Below, piece after piece: positions 26,459-39,454 of a stretch of DNA of 64,000 nt. The notes beneath the pieces were generated by a model. That model had not been told where the DNA came from. It was given only the letters and a program-made list of their open reading frames with translations, and did not search any database. The stretch is from assembly GCF_003254395.2 (NCBI RefSeq), contig NC_037638.1, positions 14,033,086 to 14,097,085 of the forward strand, written 5' to 3'. A program made the position numbers and the translations under genes. Position 1 is the stretch's first letter. The number at the start of each line of letters is the position of its first letter. This stretch comes from Apis mellifera. Its lineage: Eukaryota > Arthropoda > Insecta > Hymenoptera > Apidae.

Positions 26459-27807
26459 CTATTTCGTTGTATCTTTTCTGGGAGATTTATCTTTACCATA
26501 CATAGAATCTAGGAATAATCCCGAAAATACTATTAATGTGCCCATCCATTGTTTAGAAGTCAAGCTATTACCAAAAATAAGTATTGAACCTAAAACTGTA
26601 AAGAATTTTCTAGTTGTAGTTATAATGGAACATGGTAATGGACCAAATTCTGCAACAGTAAGAAATATGAAATATTGTCCAAATGCTCCTGCTATAGAAA
26701 AAGTAGCTATGTGCCATATAGTAGAAGGATATTTATGTAAGAATTCAACAAATTCTAAAAGTTCTCCTGAAGCTATAATGACTATGCCACTAAAAATCAC
26801 AGACCAGCCATTCATATTCAACATCATATGGCCAGATTTAGAATTATGTTCAGATTTCATTCTTTCTTGTACAGCACTAGTTAAACCATCCATTGTTAAT
26901 GAAAGTAATAATAATAATTCTCCAATGACTGTTTGTCCCTCTGAATGCTTTTTTAATGGATTGACATCTTTATACATAAATAAAGCTACTCCGATGACTA
27001 CCAAGAAGACAAACAAATATTTTCTTACTGGATAAACCTATAAAATAATAAATTTTTATGAAATATAAAATATATAACTTATGACAAATCAAATTTATAA
27101 TATATATACATAATATATACATAATATAATTATATATATATATATATGAATAATGTTTTTATATACATTATTACATAAATATAAATAAATTTTAAATATT
27201 AAAAAAAACAATAGATATTAATAGAAAAGTAACTAAAAATTAAAATTTAATATATAATAATAATAATTAAAAATGATATATATACAAATTTTGAAAATCT
27301 TATGTATTAAATAAAATATAAAATATAAAATAAAATCAAAAGAAACATGAAAAAGATTGTAATAAATATATAATAATTTTTAAATAATTTATTATATAAT
27401 ATATAATAAAGAAAAAATACCTTATTTCCCAATAATACACCAAGTATCATTACAGGAATCGGTTTGCCAGCTTTTCCAATAACTTGTGTTGGATAACTAA
27501 CAAATTGTAATGCCATATTACTACATACCATAGCAAGTAAATAAGTTAAAGCAGAAAGCGCATAATAAGTTTTTGGAGTAGTATCTTCGTCCTGCTTCAT
27601 GATTGTTAATAAACTTGTCTTGGCAAATAAATAATTAATTAAACATTGGAAGAAAACTAAAGAAAACATATACGTAAATTTTTCACTATTTTTTTCATCT
27701 CCATATTGTCCCCGTGTGATCTTTTCTTGTAACATACCAAAATGAAAATAACATACAAAAATGCCGAGAGCACAAAACAGGAGTTTGAACTGTTTCGTAG
27801 AAGTCAT
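26459..27807 (-). CDS. SLC35B1-type ER nucleotide-sugar transporter (meigo-like)
   Basis: Two minus-strand exons, 27807-27421 and 27037-26459, joined in phase 0 give 321 residues, matching the family's usual length of about 320. Members of the SLC35B1 group are multi-helix ER membrane antiporters; the group is described for UDP-sugars and for ATP import into the ER, and the fly member (meigo) acts in the secretory pathway. Seen: MTSTKQFKLLFCALGIFVCY start, FGMLQEKITRGQYG loop, the conserved segment SYPTQVIGKAGKPIPVMILG (about residues 106-125), LTMDGLTSAVQERMK, and GPLPCSIITTTRKFFTVLGS near the end. The C terminus is SPRKDTTK, without a canonical KKXX or KXKXX retrieval signal. The neighbour downstream on the same strand is unrelated. 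Confidence 0.93.
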
Positions 27808-28647
27808 TGTACTTATATATGCATCAATATATTAGAATGACTATAAATTCTATGATTATAATTATTATTTTGATCAAGAACCAATGTCACGATGAAGAGA
27901 AAAATGTTCGAGACATTCTACATACATAGCTTGCAAATGAATAATACGTGGCATTTAACTATAGGTTATGTTTTAAATTGTACTTAAATTATATATATAT
28001 ATATATATATACACATGTATGTATCTAGATATGAACATTAATATCGAATATTAAGAAATCGATATTGATAAACTATCGATTTTTTGAAGAAAATAATTAG
28101 AAATACTTATATATATGTATATACATAATATATTTTTTTATAAATAATATTTCAAAATATATATAAAATATGTATCTAAAAATAAGATATAAAAAAAGAA
28201 AAAATTATTACTTATTTTAGCATATCATTTTGACCACATAAATTGATATTTAGCTGATATTTAATTTGAAACTAAAACTGCTACTAACTTTTTTACATAT
28301 AATTTTATAAATTCCATTATTTATAAATTTCTGATAAAATCCAAAATAATTTTTTATTTTAAATCTCAGAATATATTCAATAATTCAATTATTAAAATTC
28401 AATCAAATTATCAAAAATTATTTGCACAAATTTTTTTTATTTTTAGGATTTTTATAAATTACATTGATATTATATTGAATTTTTCAATCCATTTGAATAT
28501 AAGCACTATATATCTGCCAAATTTATATTATCTTTCAATTAAAGAATTCAGTTAAAGAATTATTTATGCATTTATTTATAAATATTAATATATATTAAAA
28601 TTAAATTAATATAGTTTATAATTATATATAATAATATTATAATAATT

Positions 28648-28649
<2 letters not shown>

Positions 28650-28679
<30 letters not shown>
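28650..28679. repeat. (AT)n microsatellite
   Basis: Uninterrupted TA run in the SLC35B1-SUMF1 spacer. Confidence 0.9.
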
Positions 28680-28681
<2 letters not shown>

Positions 28682-30777
28682 CTTTCATTGCATCATAAGT
28701 TGTATTATACAGTTTGAACACATAAAGAAGAAAATTATATTTGCAAAATTCTCATTTTTAATTTTATAAAATATAAAATTTTAAAAGAAATATTAAAATC
28801 TAGATTTCTATTTAAAGTATTTTTTTAAATCTTAACACTAATAACTGAACTTAACAATATGATACATTAGATTCAAATTGATTGCTTTCATATGAACTTG
28901 ATTTCAATTAACAATATTAACATGCAAATTCAGAGCGAAATTCAAACTATATACTAAACTATTTATAATTATATACTAAATATATATATATGACAATAAC
29001 AATAAATATATATGAATACATTAATCCATGAGAGTAATACTAACAAAAAGAAAATTAAAATTCAATGGACAGAAAATTCCTTATTGAAAATTTTAAATTA
29101 TTATTGTTATATAATAAATTAAAAATTCAATAAATGCCTTTAAAGTATTATATACATGGTGTCTTCTGACTTTTTCAACTTAAATTTCTTTCGTGTATTT
29201 TTTTTTGTATATTCTATATTTTGTATAACAGACAATATTGAATGTAATAATGAAATGTTTTCATTTTTATTGATCTGAAAAGAATTTGATGGTTGATATA
29301 TCTATGATTGATTGATTGATATATTCTTCACAAATGGAACAGAATCTATCATTAAAACATAGAAATAAAAAATGGATCCTGAACATCAAAAAATTCTAAA
29401 ACAGAAATTTAAAAAAAAAAATTTGTATGGAATATTTTTGTATTTTGACTATATTTCACAAATAATATCTACAATAAAAATAATCTTGTGATTGTCGAGT
29501 ATTTCATAACCATTACATTACACAATATACATCGAATAGTTATTTCCTTGACCACTAAATACAGCATATAGTTAAAATGTTGAAATTTAATTTTCCTTTT
29601 TTATATTTAATTATCAATTTTTTTAAATTATATTATTATTATTAGACAAAACGCCAAACGCAGATTCTAAATTTACAAAATCTGATCACATTTTAATTAG
29701 AAATAAAATAAAAAGAAAAGAAATTAACTGAAAGAGAAATTAATTAACCGAAGAAAGAGTGAAATGATACAATTATTATATCACTTTCAAGATGCATAAA
29801 AAGATGCGTAAAATACATTACTAATATCACATGATAAATTATGATTTTTGCAATTATAATACTAAATGTCATGATTTTGTTGTATTGTCATCATTAAATT
29901 CAATATCAAATAAAAATCATGATAATGAAAATTATAATACTTAATTTTGCATGAAAACGCTCCTTAATATATGTGCACATTATATTTACATAGTAATCAC
30001 ATTTTATTGGTCTTTTTCCAATTAGTTTTTTTTAAATAATCCAATCAGATGCTATAAAGACCTCGCATTTGATAACTTTGCTATTAGATATACTAGAAAT
30101 TGATATTTCACATATCAGAAACACAGACTTTAGTACATATATCATTTTAATATAGATGAATATATAGTAACATATACATATATTATATTACGTATATTTA
30201 GATATATAACAATATATAACAATACATATATATTGTTCTTCTTTAATTTATGTAATTTTTAAACTATTGATATTAATTTAGATTAAGTTTATGTTAATGT
30301 CAATTATTGAGAATATAGTTATTTCCAATAAATTATTACCAAGCAATATATGCACGATTAGTATAAATTATAAATTAGTTTTTGTATTAAAAAAAAATTT
30401 ATTGAATAAATTAAAAATTAAAAAGAATGAGTTCAAAATCATAATCTCTAATAATTTTTTCAATTAAAAAAAGATTTTAGATAAGAATTTGGTAAGAATT
30501 TAAAAATTAATGTTGCAACGAAATATTTTCATATTAATATATATATATAAATTATATATAAATATATAATTATATATAAATATATAATTTGTGAACATGT
30601 AAATCATGAATATATTAAGTTATTTTATAAGTTATTAAAATATTAAGATATTTTATTATCCATTCATTCTTGCGTAGTATACTCATTGATATAGTTCTAT
30701 GACATTCTGTGTGTTCTTTTGTCTATGATATAAAAATTTTAATAATTCTATTTTAATTTTTTCTATAAATGTTTTTG

Positions 30778-30779
30778 TG

Positions 30780-30814
<35 letters not shown>
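30778..30814. repeat. (AT)n microsatellite
   Basis: TA run with a single G interruption, about 200 bases before the SUMF1 start. Confidence 0.85.
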
Positions 30815-31015
30815 TTACAATTATTTAAATCTTTCGACATATAATGAATTTTATTATTAATTAATATTTGATTTTAAATATTTATAATTTAAAATATATT
30901 TATAATTCTACGATTACTTAACCAATATTTTAATTATTTTAAATTAATTTAATAAATTTATTAAATAATTATTATTATATTAAACTTATTTATTTAATAA
31001 TTTTCTATTTTTAAA

Positions 31016-32422
31016 ATGAAAAATTCAATAAGAATTATAAAAAAAAAATTGATTACATTGCTCATATTCGCAAATATAATAACATTATGTTCTATAGTTG
31101 AAAGTTCTGAAATAGATAATTCAAATGAAGAATCTTGTCATTGTAATAGTCGTACTTTTGACAGACAAACAAATATAAAGAATTATTATAAGAAAGAAAT
31201 ACAAGATTCTTGTTTGGCGAATGATATTCTTCATGTTTATGCAAAGACTGTGAATTCTATAAATCATTTAAAAAACATGATTAAGATAAAGGCGGGTATT
31301 TTTGGGATTGGTACAAACGATCCAATTTTTATTGCTGATGGCGAAGGACCAAAACAGCAAATATATTTAAATAGTTTTTATATAGATAAGACGGAAGTGA
31401 GTAATCACGATTTTTCAAAATTCGTTGATGCCACTAATTATAAAACAGAAGCAGAAAGATTTGGAGATTCATTCGTATTTAGAGGTTTATTAAAACAAAA
31501 AGATCAAAAAAATATAACACTTGTTGTTGCTCAAGCTCCTTGGTGGCTACAAGTAAAAAATGCAAATTGGCTGCATCCAGAGGGTCCTGAATCAGATATT
31601 AAGAGTATGATTCATTTTTTGATTGCTTATTACGTAATTGGAAATAGCAACAATTAAAATTGAATAATCCAGATAGAATGGATCATCCTGTTATTCATGT
31701 ATCATGGAATGATGCTATTGCCTATTGCAATTGGTTAGGAAAACGATTGCCTACTGAAGCAGAATGGGAAGTTGCATGTCGAGGAGGATTGTCGGATAGA
31801 TTATATCCATGGGGAAATAAATTAATTCCAAATGGTCAATATAGGTAAATAAAATTATATAATTTTATTAGGTTGATTTTATTATTATAATATATAAATA
31901 TAATATATAAATTTATTATTAAAATTTAATAATTAAAATCAAAATATAATAATAGATTAAAATAATTTCCAGAGCAAATACATGGCAAGGTGATTTTCCA
32001 AATAATAATACCAAAGAAGATGGATATGAAGGTACATCACCTGTTAGAGAATTTCCACCAAATAAATATGGATTATATAATATGATAGGAAATGTTTGGG
32101 AATGGACATTTGATTGGTGGACAATTGAGATCACAACACGAGGCGGATTTGTTAATCCTGTAATAATATAAGAATTATTTATATCTTATTTTTTTTCTAT
32201 TTTTTTTTTTTTCTTCTTTTCCTATAAAGTTGACAACATTCTATATTATATGAAACATATTTTCAGACTGGACCAAGTCAAGGTATAAACAAAGTCAAAA
32301 AGGGTGGTTCCTATCTTTGTCACAAGAGTTATTGTTTTCGATATAGATGTGCTGCACGGAGTCAAAATACTCCTGATACAACAGCTGGAAATCTTGGTTT
32401 TAGATGTGCATTATCAGCTTAA
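31016..32422 (+). CDS. SUMF1: Formylglycine-generating enzyme (sulfatase-modifying factor 1)
   Basis: Exons 31016-31604, 31673-31844, 31973-32159 and 32267-32422 join in frame to 367 residues (human enzyme about 374). In the ER it oxidises a cysteine in the CXPXR motif of sulfatases to formylglycine, activating them. Seen: basic N terminus plus hydrophobic signal segment (KKKLITLLIFANIITL), then the FGE-sulfatase domain with FYIDKTEVSNHDFSKFV, HPVIHVSWNDAIAYCNWLG, KRLPTEAEWE, GLYNMIGNVWEWT and the C-terminal GGSYLCHKSYC. The two active-site cysteines of the family are both present at about 334 and 339, spaced as in the human enzyme. The first intron is only 68 bp; treating it as coding would break the frame with a stop and interrupt the conserved segment between HPEGP and DHPV. 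Confidence 0.95.
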
Positions 32423-32829
32423 TTTTATATTTAAATGAATTCTTTTAAATAAATAATCTGAATATTTCTTCTTCTTAATAATTTTTAAACTATAAATGCA
32501 ATCCATGATTCAAAGTAAGACAAAGATAATGAAGAAATATTATTTATGAATAAAAAATTCAAAATGATTTTATATTGCATCAGATGCTACAAATGACTAT
32601 GTATAAATGAAATATTTAATGTCCAAAATTAGTCTTATCAAATTGAAAAGAACATAAAGTTTTATTCATTAAGACCATAATTATGAGATATTTATGATAT
32701 TTCATAATATTCTCGATTTATATTTTTATTTCTTGCATAATAAAAATTATTATATTTAATTATTATAATCAACAATTATAAATAAATAATTTTTCTTTAA
32801 ATATTGTTTTTATTATTTTTTTAAATAAA

Positions 32830-33065
32830 TTATAACAAAATTGAACAGATTGAATATTATCAATTTCAGTTAAAATTTAATTTTTTTTAAATTATTTTTC
32901 AAATATATATTATAATGAAGACTATTTAAAATTACAAAAATAAAAATTAAATAATAGAATAAAATAAAATATGTATTTATAGATTTAATAATAATTAAAT
33001 TGCAATTAATTATTATAATTAATAATATGTATAAATATTTATAAATTGTAATTCGTAAACTATCT
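32830..33065. repeat. Dispersed AT-rich repeat family 2, copy a
   Basis: Shares ordered words with 58930-59210: ATTTCAGTTAAAATTT, then TATATATTATAAT, TATTTAAAATTA, and TAATAATAATTAAATTGCA, in the same order and orientation. No terminal repeats found. Confidence 0.5.
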
Positions 33066-33212
33066 TTGTCTTTTTATTTTTACTTCGATATAATTAAAAT
33101 TGTATCTATAAATATATATGGTTTAAAATCAGTATATTTTTATTTTGTGACTACAAAAAATCAAACAGAAATGAAATATTTCTACTTTTTTTTATCAACA
33201 TGTATACTATTG

Positions 33213-33213
<1 letters not shown>

Positions 33214-33257
<44 letters not shown>
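33214..33257. repeat. (AT)n microsatellite
   Basis: Uninterrupted TA run of about 44 bases. Confidence 0.9.
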
Positions 33258-33261
<4 letters not shown>

Positions 33262-33394
33262 ATTTAATGTTAATGTGATATGATACTTTTGGTCAATATG
33301 TATCAATTTTTTGAAATAGATTTGAGTATGTTAAAAATCAATAAAAATTCACATTTTTTCTAGATGACTTTCTTCCAATACATGATTTAGCTCG

Positions 33395-33488
33395 GATATC
33401 TTCGACTTTTATCGACATATTTCGTTAAATAGATTTAAAACATGGGGCGTCGGCTGATGATTATGATAGATGATTATTGTTAAAACGG
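33395..33488 (+). other. Probable non-coding first exon of the Pasiflora-like gene
   Basis: A less AT-rich stretch ends at AAAACG followed by a strong donor GTAAGT at 33489. It lies 290 bases before the coding ATG, consistent with a 5' UTR exon. Exon start is not defined by the sequence alone. Confidence 0.4.
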
Positions 33489-33774
33489 TAAGTGTGATTT
33501 TATATACATATTTGTGAATTAATTGATTTGAATTTTTATTATGATTATAAACTATCATTAGAATATCTTTTTTTAATATCATCGTAACATGGAAATAATG
33601 TGATATATTATATATTTCTCAAAATGTTAACCTTTTCTGTATAGTATAATACGGAATACTTTCAAAATTTTATTCTGAACAAATAGATCTCAATAAATGG
33701 AACAAAATATATGAAGAAAAAATAGAAAAAAAATTATATAAAATTATAGATAAAGAAAACGTATTAATTTTCAA

Positions 33775-35033
33775 ATGAATTACGGAAAGAAATCTCCTAG
33801 CATGGGTACACCATCGCTATATTCTCACGTTACTACACGTAGCAGCGCAAATTTAAAATCTTCGCGATCAATGCGAAGTGTTAAAACATGTTGGTATCAA
33901 AAGCCAATTTTAACAAATGCTTATTTACTAGATATTCAAAGAGGTGCTATGTTTACAGCATTATTTTCATTGGTAAGTGTGCTAATAATTTAAAAATGAT
34001 ATCCAGATTCTACATTTGATTTTTTATTTTATTTCAGTCATTAGCTATTTTTACTATTTGTACATCAATATTCGATCTTTATTGTCTCTCTCAAGCTACA
34101 CCAGGTTCAACACATTATGGTTATTATATAATATCCTATGAATTTGTTTACGTGGGTAATCGACATGGTAAAAAAATATGTTTTCAAGTTTAATAAAATT
34201 AATACAATGATGAATAAAAATATTTGTACAATAAAATATAATAATTTCTTCAAATTTGAGTTAAAAAAAATTTTTTAAAAATTTAATTTTTTTTAGATGT
34301 TTAGAAGATTATTAGATAAAGTGTAAAAAAAGTAAATATCATAATTTTTAATTTTTTTATTTAGATCTACAGTATATAGAAAAATATATAGAAATTAAAA
34401 TATATATACTAAATTTTATCAAATTGATTAATGCTACTATGAACTATTATAATTAAATTATAATTAAAAGTAGTGAAAATTACAATTTTTACAACTTTTG
34501 ATCTATAATTATAATGTAATGTAAAAAAGTACAATTTATTCATTATTCATGAAATAATTTCATATAACTTTTTATTGATAGAAAAAAATTTATTATATTT
34601 AATAAAAAATTTTGTTCTATTGAATTTATTTATACTCAATCAACAGGATATAAATAATGTTATCGTCACAGTTTGATTAAACTATGCTCTCAGTGATTTT
34701 TTTTTTAATTTGTTAAGAAAGCTGTAATAAAAGTTTTAGAAAATGTTTGAAATTATCAAGAATCTTCAGTTTCAACAAATATTTCCATGTTTCCATGGAA
34801 TACTTTGTATAATTAGACTGCAGATATTTATATATACAAAAGCATATTTTTATAGAAGTTACAGAAATGGAACCTAAAAAATTTGTTTTGTTATTTTTTT
34901 AAATGCATATATTGGTATCATTCTATAATATATATATAACTTACACAATATTGTTATACAATATAAAATAGCAAATAATTATCCAGGAAATAACAACAAA
35001 TATTACTCTTGAATCTATACAATTATAGTTTTA

Positions 35034-35082
<49 letters not shown>

Positions 35083-36614
35083 GAAATCTATATATATATA
35101 TATATATATAGATTAAGTACAATTTGAAATAGTGAATCAATATAATACATTAATTAAATAAAAGCTTTAAATTTATTAAGAAATGTCCAAAGTAAGAAAA
35201 AATCAATTAACATTAATTCAAGATTGTATTAATATAATGTATTTGTATAATGTTTTTGTATAATATAAATAACAAGATTGTATAATAAAATAGAATAAAA
35301 AATAATAGTTTTGTAAATGATAAAAAATCTGTATAAATAAATGTGAAAAAAAATTGTTGAGAATAGAAATTGAAGATTGCTATTGAAATAAGTTTAAATA
35401 TACTCCAATTACATTGTATGATATTGAGCAATCATGTTCTGCAAATTAATCTTAAATGATAAATGTTATTAATTGCAATATTTGCAACTATTATGAAAAA
35501 AATGCTTGTAATTTATTATAATATGAATTATAATCATGTAATTATATAATATATAATTATATAATCATATTCAATAATAAATAAAGTTAATATTATTTCA
35601 GCATATTTTAAAAATACAAATATAATATTTGTAGTTTATCTAAATACCTTATATATAGATTATGAATATTTATGCTTTTAAAATATGGTAATTATGAATA
35701 TTTATATATTATGACTATAAAAGGCATATTTTAAATTTTCATTATATAGATAATATATAATAGATATAGATATAGATTCATATAAAAAGACATATAGATT
35801 CAAATAAAAAAATTGTGATCTTTTTTCTTTCTAATTTCAATTAATAGTAATTTTAAAAAAAATTTTTTTATATATTATCTAATTCTTTTACACATTCTTA
35901 ACATTTTTTTTCTATTCTTCTAACATTTCAAAAAAATTTAAATCGTTTACTTCAATTTTTTAAATTCTATTTTAAAAAATGTGCAAATATTTTTATTTAT
36001 TGCTGTAGAATAAATAATGAATTACTATTTATATTTTAATTTAATGTTTTGTTACAGTACGTAATACTCTAGTTGTGTTTGCTTTGTTCTCTACGCTTAG
36101 CGGAATTGCAGTACTTGTAACATCCTTAATGTTAATAGCTGCTTTACGAAAAGAATATGAAAGAAAAATGGTACCATGGCTTTACAGTTTTGCAGCTTTC
36201 ACTGTTTTCAGATTGTTTGCCTTTATATTTTATAGTGTAGTAAATGATATGATATTTGCTTATAATATTACAATGTGTATTTTATGGATAATATTCATTT
36301 GCTTTTCTATTTACGGGTGGTTAATCGTTTATTCTTTATATGTGGAATTATGTGATCTCACAAGATTAGAAGATTTGGCTCATTTGAGAGTAAGTTTTTT
36401 TTTTATTTAATGTTGAAATTTTTTATTTAAATTTTATCATTTTGTTTTTGATATTTAAAATTATTTTTATTTTTTATTTTTTATTATATATAATTAACGA
36501 TTTTTATTTTAGATCGGTACTATGCAATCATTGAATGCATCTACTACACATTCTATCGCAGGTTCTCGTCCAACAACACCACATAGCGCAGTATCGGTAC
36601 TGCCTACGAATTAA
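33775..36614 (+). CDS. Four-transmembrane Pasiflora-like septate junction protein
   Basis: Exons 33775-33972, 34038-34167, 36058-36389 and 36513-36614 join in frame to 253 residues. Seen: a Ser-rich cytosolic N terminus, then TM1 about 56-78, an extracellular loop with PGSTHYGYYI, TM2 about 112-138, TM3 about 150-170, TM4 about 178-203, and a Ser/Thr-rich C-terminal tail ending in VLPTN. The overall pattern (SVKTCWYQKPILTN start, four helices, LYVELCDLTRLEDLAHLR after TM4) resembles the fly Pasiflora proteins, core septate junction components in epithelia and glia. The assignment is from recognition of the pattern; it could be another four-TM family of similar layout. The 1.9 kb second intron carries CA and TA microsatellites. 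Confidence 0.78.
34735..34835 (-). repeat. Possible inverted third copy of the 38.1-38.4 kb repeat unit
   Basis: Read on the minus strand, CATGGAAATATTTG then GAAACTGAAGATTCTT resembles the core of the direct repeat at 38105-38400 (GGAATCTGTAAACTGAAGAT). Short and degraded. Confidence 0.3.
35035..35079. repeat. (CA)n microsatellite
   Basis: Uninterrupted CA run of 45 bases, followed after a 13-base spacer by a TA run, in intron 2 of the Pasiflora-like gene. It is the only long CA run noticed in the window. Confidence 0.95.
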
Positions 36615-36748
36615 CAAAAATAATTAAATAATCTTTAAATTTTATCAAATTTCATTATTATTTTCATTGTCTGTCGTTTTCACTCTCATTCTTTTTAAAT
36701 TTATCGTGTTGTTAATATAAATAGAAAAAAATTAACTGAATATTAATG

Positions 36749-36753
<5 letters not shown>

Positions 36754-36839
<86 letters not shown>
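36754..36839. repeat. Long (AT)n microsatellite
   Basis: About 85 bases of TA repeat with one G interruption, about 140 bases after the Pasiflora-like stop, probably in its 3' UTR. Longest simple repeat in the window. Confidence 0.95.
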
Positions 36840-36840
<1 letters not shown>

Positions 36841-36932
36841 TAAATATCACAATGAGACGATCATAAGATATGAAAAATTGATATATATCATGTATAAAGA
36901 TTATATATTTTTATAATAGTGTATATAGAGTA

Positions 36933-37309
36933 TTAATATATTCGTGAGACACTTTTGAAAAATCGATTTTAGAAATCGAAAAAAATACAAAAATTGCTAT
37001 ATAAAAATGCCAATCGATATTAACTTATTAATTTATAAGCAATTAAAATAAAAAATATATACATATATGTATATATACATATTTGTATAAATGTACAAAT
37101 ATACATATATGAAATAAAATAGATAATTTTGTTTTCTCCTTTGTCTTGTTTGTGATATTACAATTTCGTTTTGCGCTTTTATACAAGCTAAATTGTTTTT
37201 AACTTATTAAATAAGTCTCAATAAACATTTTTGTTTATTTTTATATTATTTACTTAATTTATTTGATTAACTTTATTTAATTTTCAGAAATATTTCACGA
37301 ATATATTAA
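36933..37309. repeat. Foldback dispersed element, copy F
   Basis: Complete copy, 377 bases. Left end TTAATATATTCGTGAGAC, then AAAAATCGATTTTAGAAATC; right end TTTCAGAAATATTTCACG then AATATATTAA. Inner arms ATTAATTTATAAGCAATTAA and CTAAATTGTTTTTAACTT. Confidence 0.75.
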
Positions 37310-37677
37310 TATTTTAAATAAATACATTTTTCCGTCCATTTATTTTAAGATTCCATCTAAAGTTATAATGAATAATAAATTTTTAAGTATAAAAATTCAC
37401 AAAAGTTTACAATATTTATATAATGCGAAATTTATATTAATAAAACTAATAATAAGAATCCATAATTTTAATATAATTCTTGTTGTTAAGATGTTTTATT
37501 TAATTCTTATTATAATTCTCTTTTCAATAAAAAAAAATGAAAAATGTAATAAATAATAAATATTAATTTTGATTTTTAATTATTATTATGTAATTATTAT
37601 TAGACATAGAGAATTTATTTTGAAGCTTAAAAGATATTTGAACTTTAAAAAAAAAATAATTTTAATAAATTTTACAT

Positions 37678-37945
37678 CTAATATATTCATAAAAAATCTT
37701 TGGAAAATCAATTGTAAAGATGTAATAAAACAAATATAAAAATTAGGATATAAAAATATCATTAAAACTTATTATTTATTAAGTATAAACAATTAAAGTT
37801 TGTAAGGAGTAAGAAGGGACAACTTGATATCCATTATGTTATTTCGCTTTATTTAATGTAAATTTAAATTGAAGGATTGATTTCATAATCAATATAATTA
37901 AAAGTAAATGTTATATTTTTATAAGTTTAGAGAAGAGCGAATTGA
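37678..37945. repeat. Foldback dispersed element, copy G
   Basis: Left end TAATATATTCATAAAAAATC then TTTGGAAAATCAATTG; inner arm TTATTTATTAAGTATAAACA and the centre TTATTTCGCTTTATTTAATG. Right end degraded. Confidence 0.55.
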
Positions 37946-38104
37946 AGCTTTATATTTATAGATGTGATTATATATAGATATAGAGATATATAGATATAGA
38001 TATATTATATTTCTTTTGAATTGATATGATTTTATTCAACAAAACATATAATATTATAATTAATATTTTTATTTTATTATATTATTAAAATTTAAGAGAT
38101 TTTG

Positions 38105-38400
38105 GAAGGAATAAATAAATGATATAAAAAAAATTGATATATAGGATCTCAAAAATATTGAAATATCCGTAAAGTGAAGATTCCCGAGATAATTTTTGTG
38201 CAATATTTTTTTTTATAAAAACTTTCGTTACTACTGTATTTAATATTTAAAAGGAATAGAATGAATAAATAATGTTACAAAAAAATTGAAATTAATATAG
38301 AGGATTCCAAAAATGTTGGAATCTGTAAACTGAAGATTTCTAAGATAATTTTAAGCAATATTTTCTTTTAAAAAATTTTCATCACAGTTATATATATGAA
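38105..38400. repeat. Diverged direct tandem duplication, unit about 148 bp
   Basis: Two head-to-tail units share, in order, GGAA.GAATAAATAA, AGGAT.C.AAAAAT.TTG, TGTAAA/CGTAAA CTGAAGATT, GAGATAATTTT/TAAGATAATTTT, GCAATATTTT and TTTCGTTAC/TTTCATCAC. Divergence is considerable, so the event is old. Confidence 0.6.
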
Positions 38401-39454
38401 TAAATCCAAATAACATATCTCGAAGAAAATATATTGAATATTATATTTATTTATTTATTCATTATTCGTGATATAATTCAATATAATTTTTTAACAATAA
38501 AAAAATTTTTATTATATTCAACTTTCTTCGATTATTTATATTCAATTATAAATATTTATAATTTAAAATAAATAAGTCTAATTAATATTTTTATATAACT
38601 TTTATGTTTTATGTATGCTATCAATTTTTCAAAAATATACTTCCGCATGTATATCGATACTTTGTCTATATGCAAATATAAATTTCAAGAATTGAATGCA
38701 GGAACATTGTTAATTGTTAAAATTATTAAACGAACAATTGATATTAGTAATTATTTAATGAATAATAATAAAAAAATAAATAAATTGAAATAAATAATTT
38801 GATTTCTAGAAAAAAGAAATTATATATTTTTTATTAAAAATAAATGTGTAAAAATATAAGTTTTGAACACTTATAAAATATGAATAAAAGCGTTTTTTGA
38901 TTAAACAAAAAATCGTTCTATAAGAATATTCACAAAAGAAAAAAAAAGAAAAAATGAAAGGAAGCAAATTATATTTATTTAATTATCTTTATATAAATTT
39001 TTCTAATGCTCATACATTTTTTTAGATTGAAGATTTTAAATTAATAAAAAAATTATTACTTATTATTTTAAAATCTTAAGCTGATTAAGATTGTTCAAAA
39101 TTAAATAAGTACAAAAAATGCAAAAATAATAAAATAATAAAATTGTTTAAATAACAAATCAATATTGAAATTGATTAATTTTTTCTCCTTCCTTTCTTTA
39201 TTTTTTATTTTTTTCGAAATTATTTAAGTTATTAAAATTATCCAAAAAGATAGCCTTAGTTTCATTTATAAATGTGGGTTCAACAAACAAACTTGATTTT
39301 AATTTATACTTGATGAATGAAAAAAGCATAAGTATTATAACTGATGTAATAATACATATGCACAAATGTACAAATATATTACCATGTACGTAATTGAGTG
39401 CACTCATTATATATGTATAAAACACATTTAATACGCAAATTAATATATATCACT

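Larger units (their letters stand above)
27808..31015. other. Divergent spacer between SLC35B1 and SUMF1
   Basis: Holds the SLC35B1 promoter (27808-27960 is less AT-rich) and the SUMF1 upstream region. It includes TA runs near 27991-28010, 28650-28679 and 30778-30814, and an ATTG tandem near 29306-29320. No supportable gene or RNA was seen. Confidence 0.5.
32423..33390. other. SUMF1 3' UTR and spacer to Pasiflora-like gene
   Basis: Mostly AT-rich. Contains a decayed dispersed repeat at about 32830-33065 and a long TA run at 33214-33257. A 70-residue frame ending in that run is low-complexity and is not supported as a gene. Confidence 0.45.
36615..39454. other. Convergent spacer between Pasiflora-like gene and FAR
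   Basis: Contains both 3' UTRs, a long TA run, two foldback elements (copies F and G) and a diverged tandem duplication at 38.1-38.4 kb. Frames at 37368-37556, 38611-38793 and 39198-39425 are short, AT-driven and without recognisable features. Confidence 0.5.

Noticed and set aside
26433..27035. 200-codon plus-strand frame
   Set aside because: It is the antisense shadow of the SLC35B1-type exon, whose minus-strand protein is clearly recognisable.
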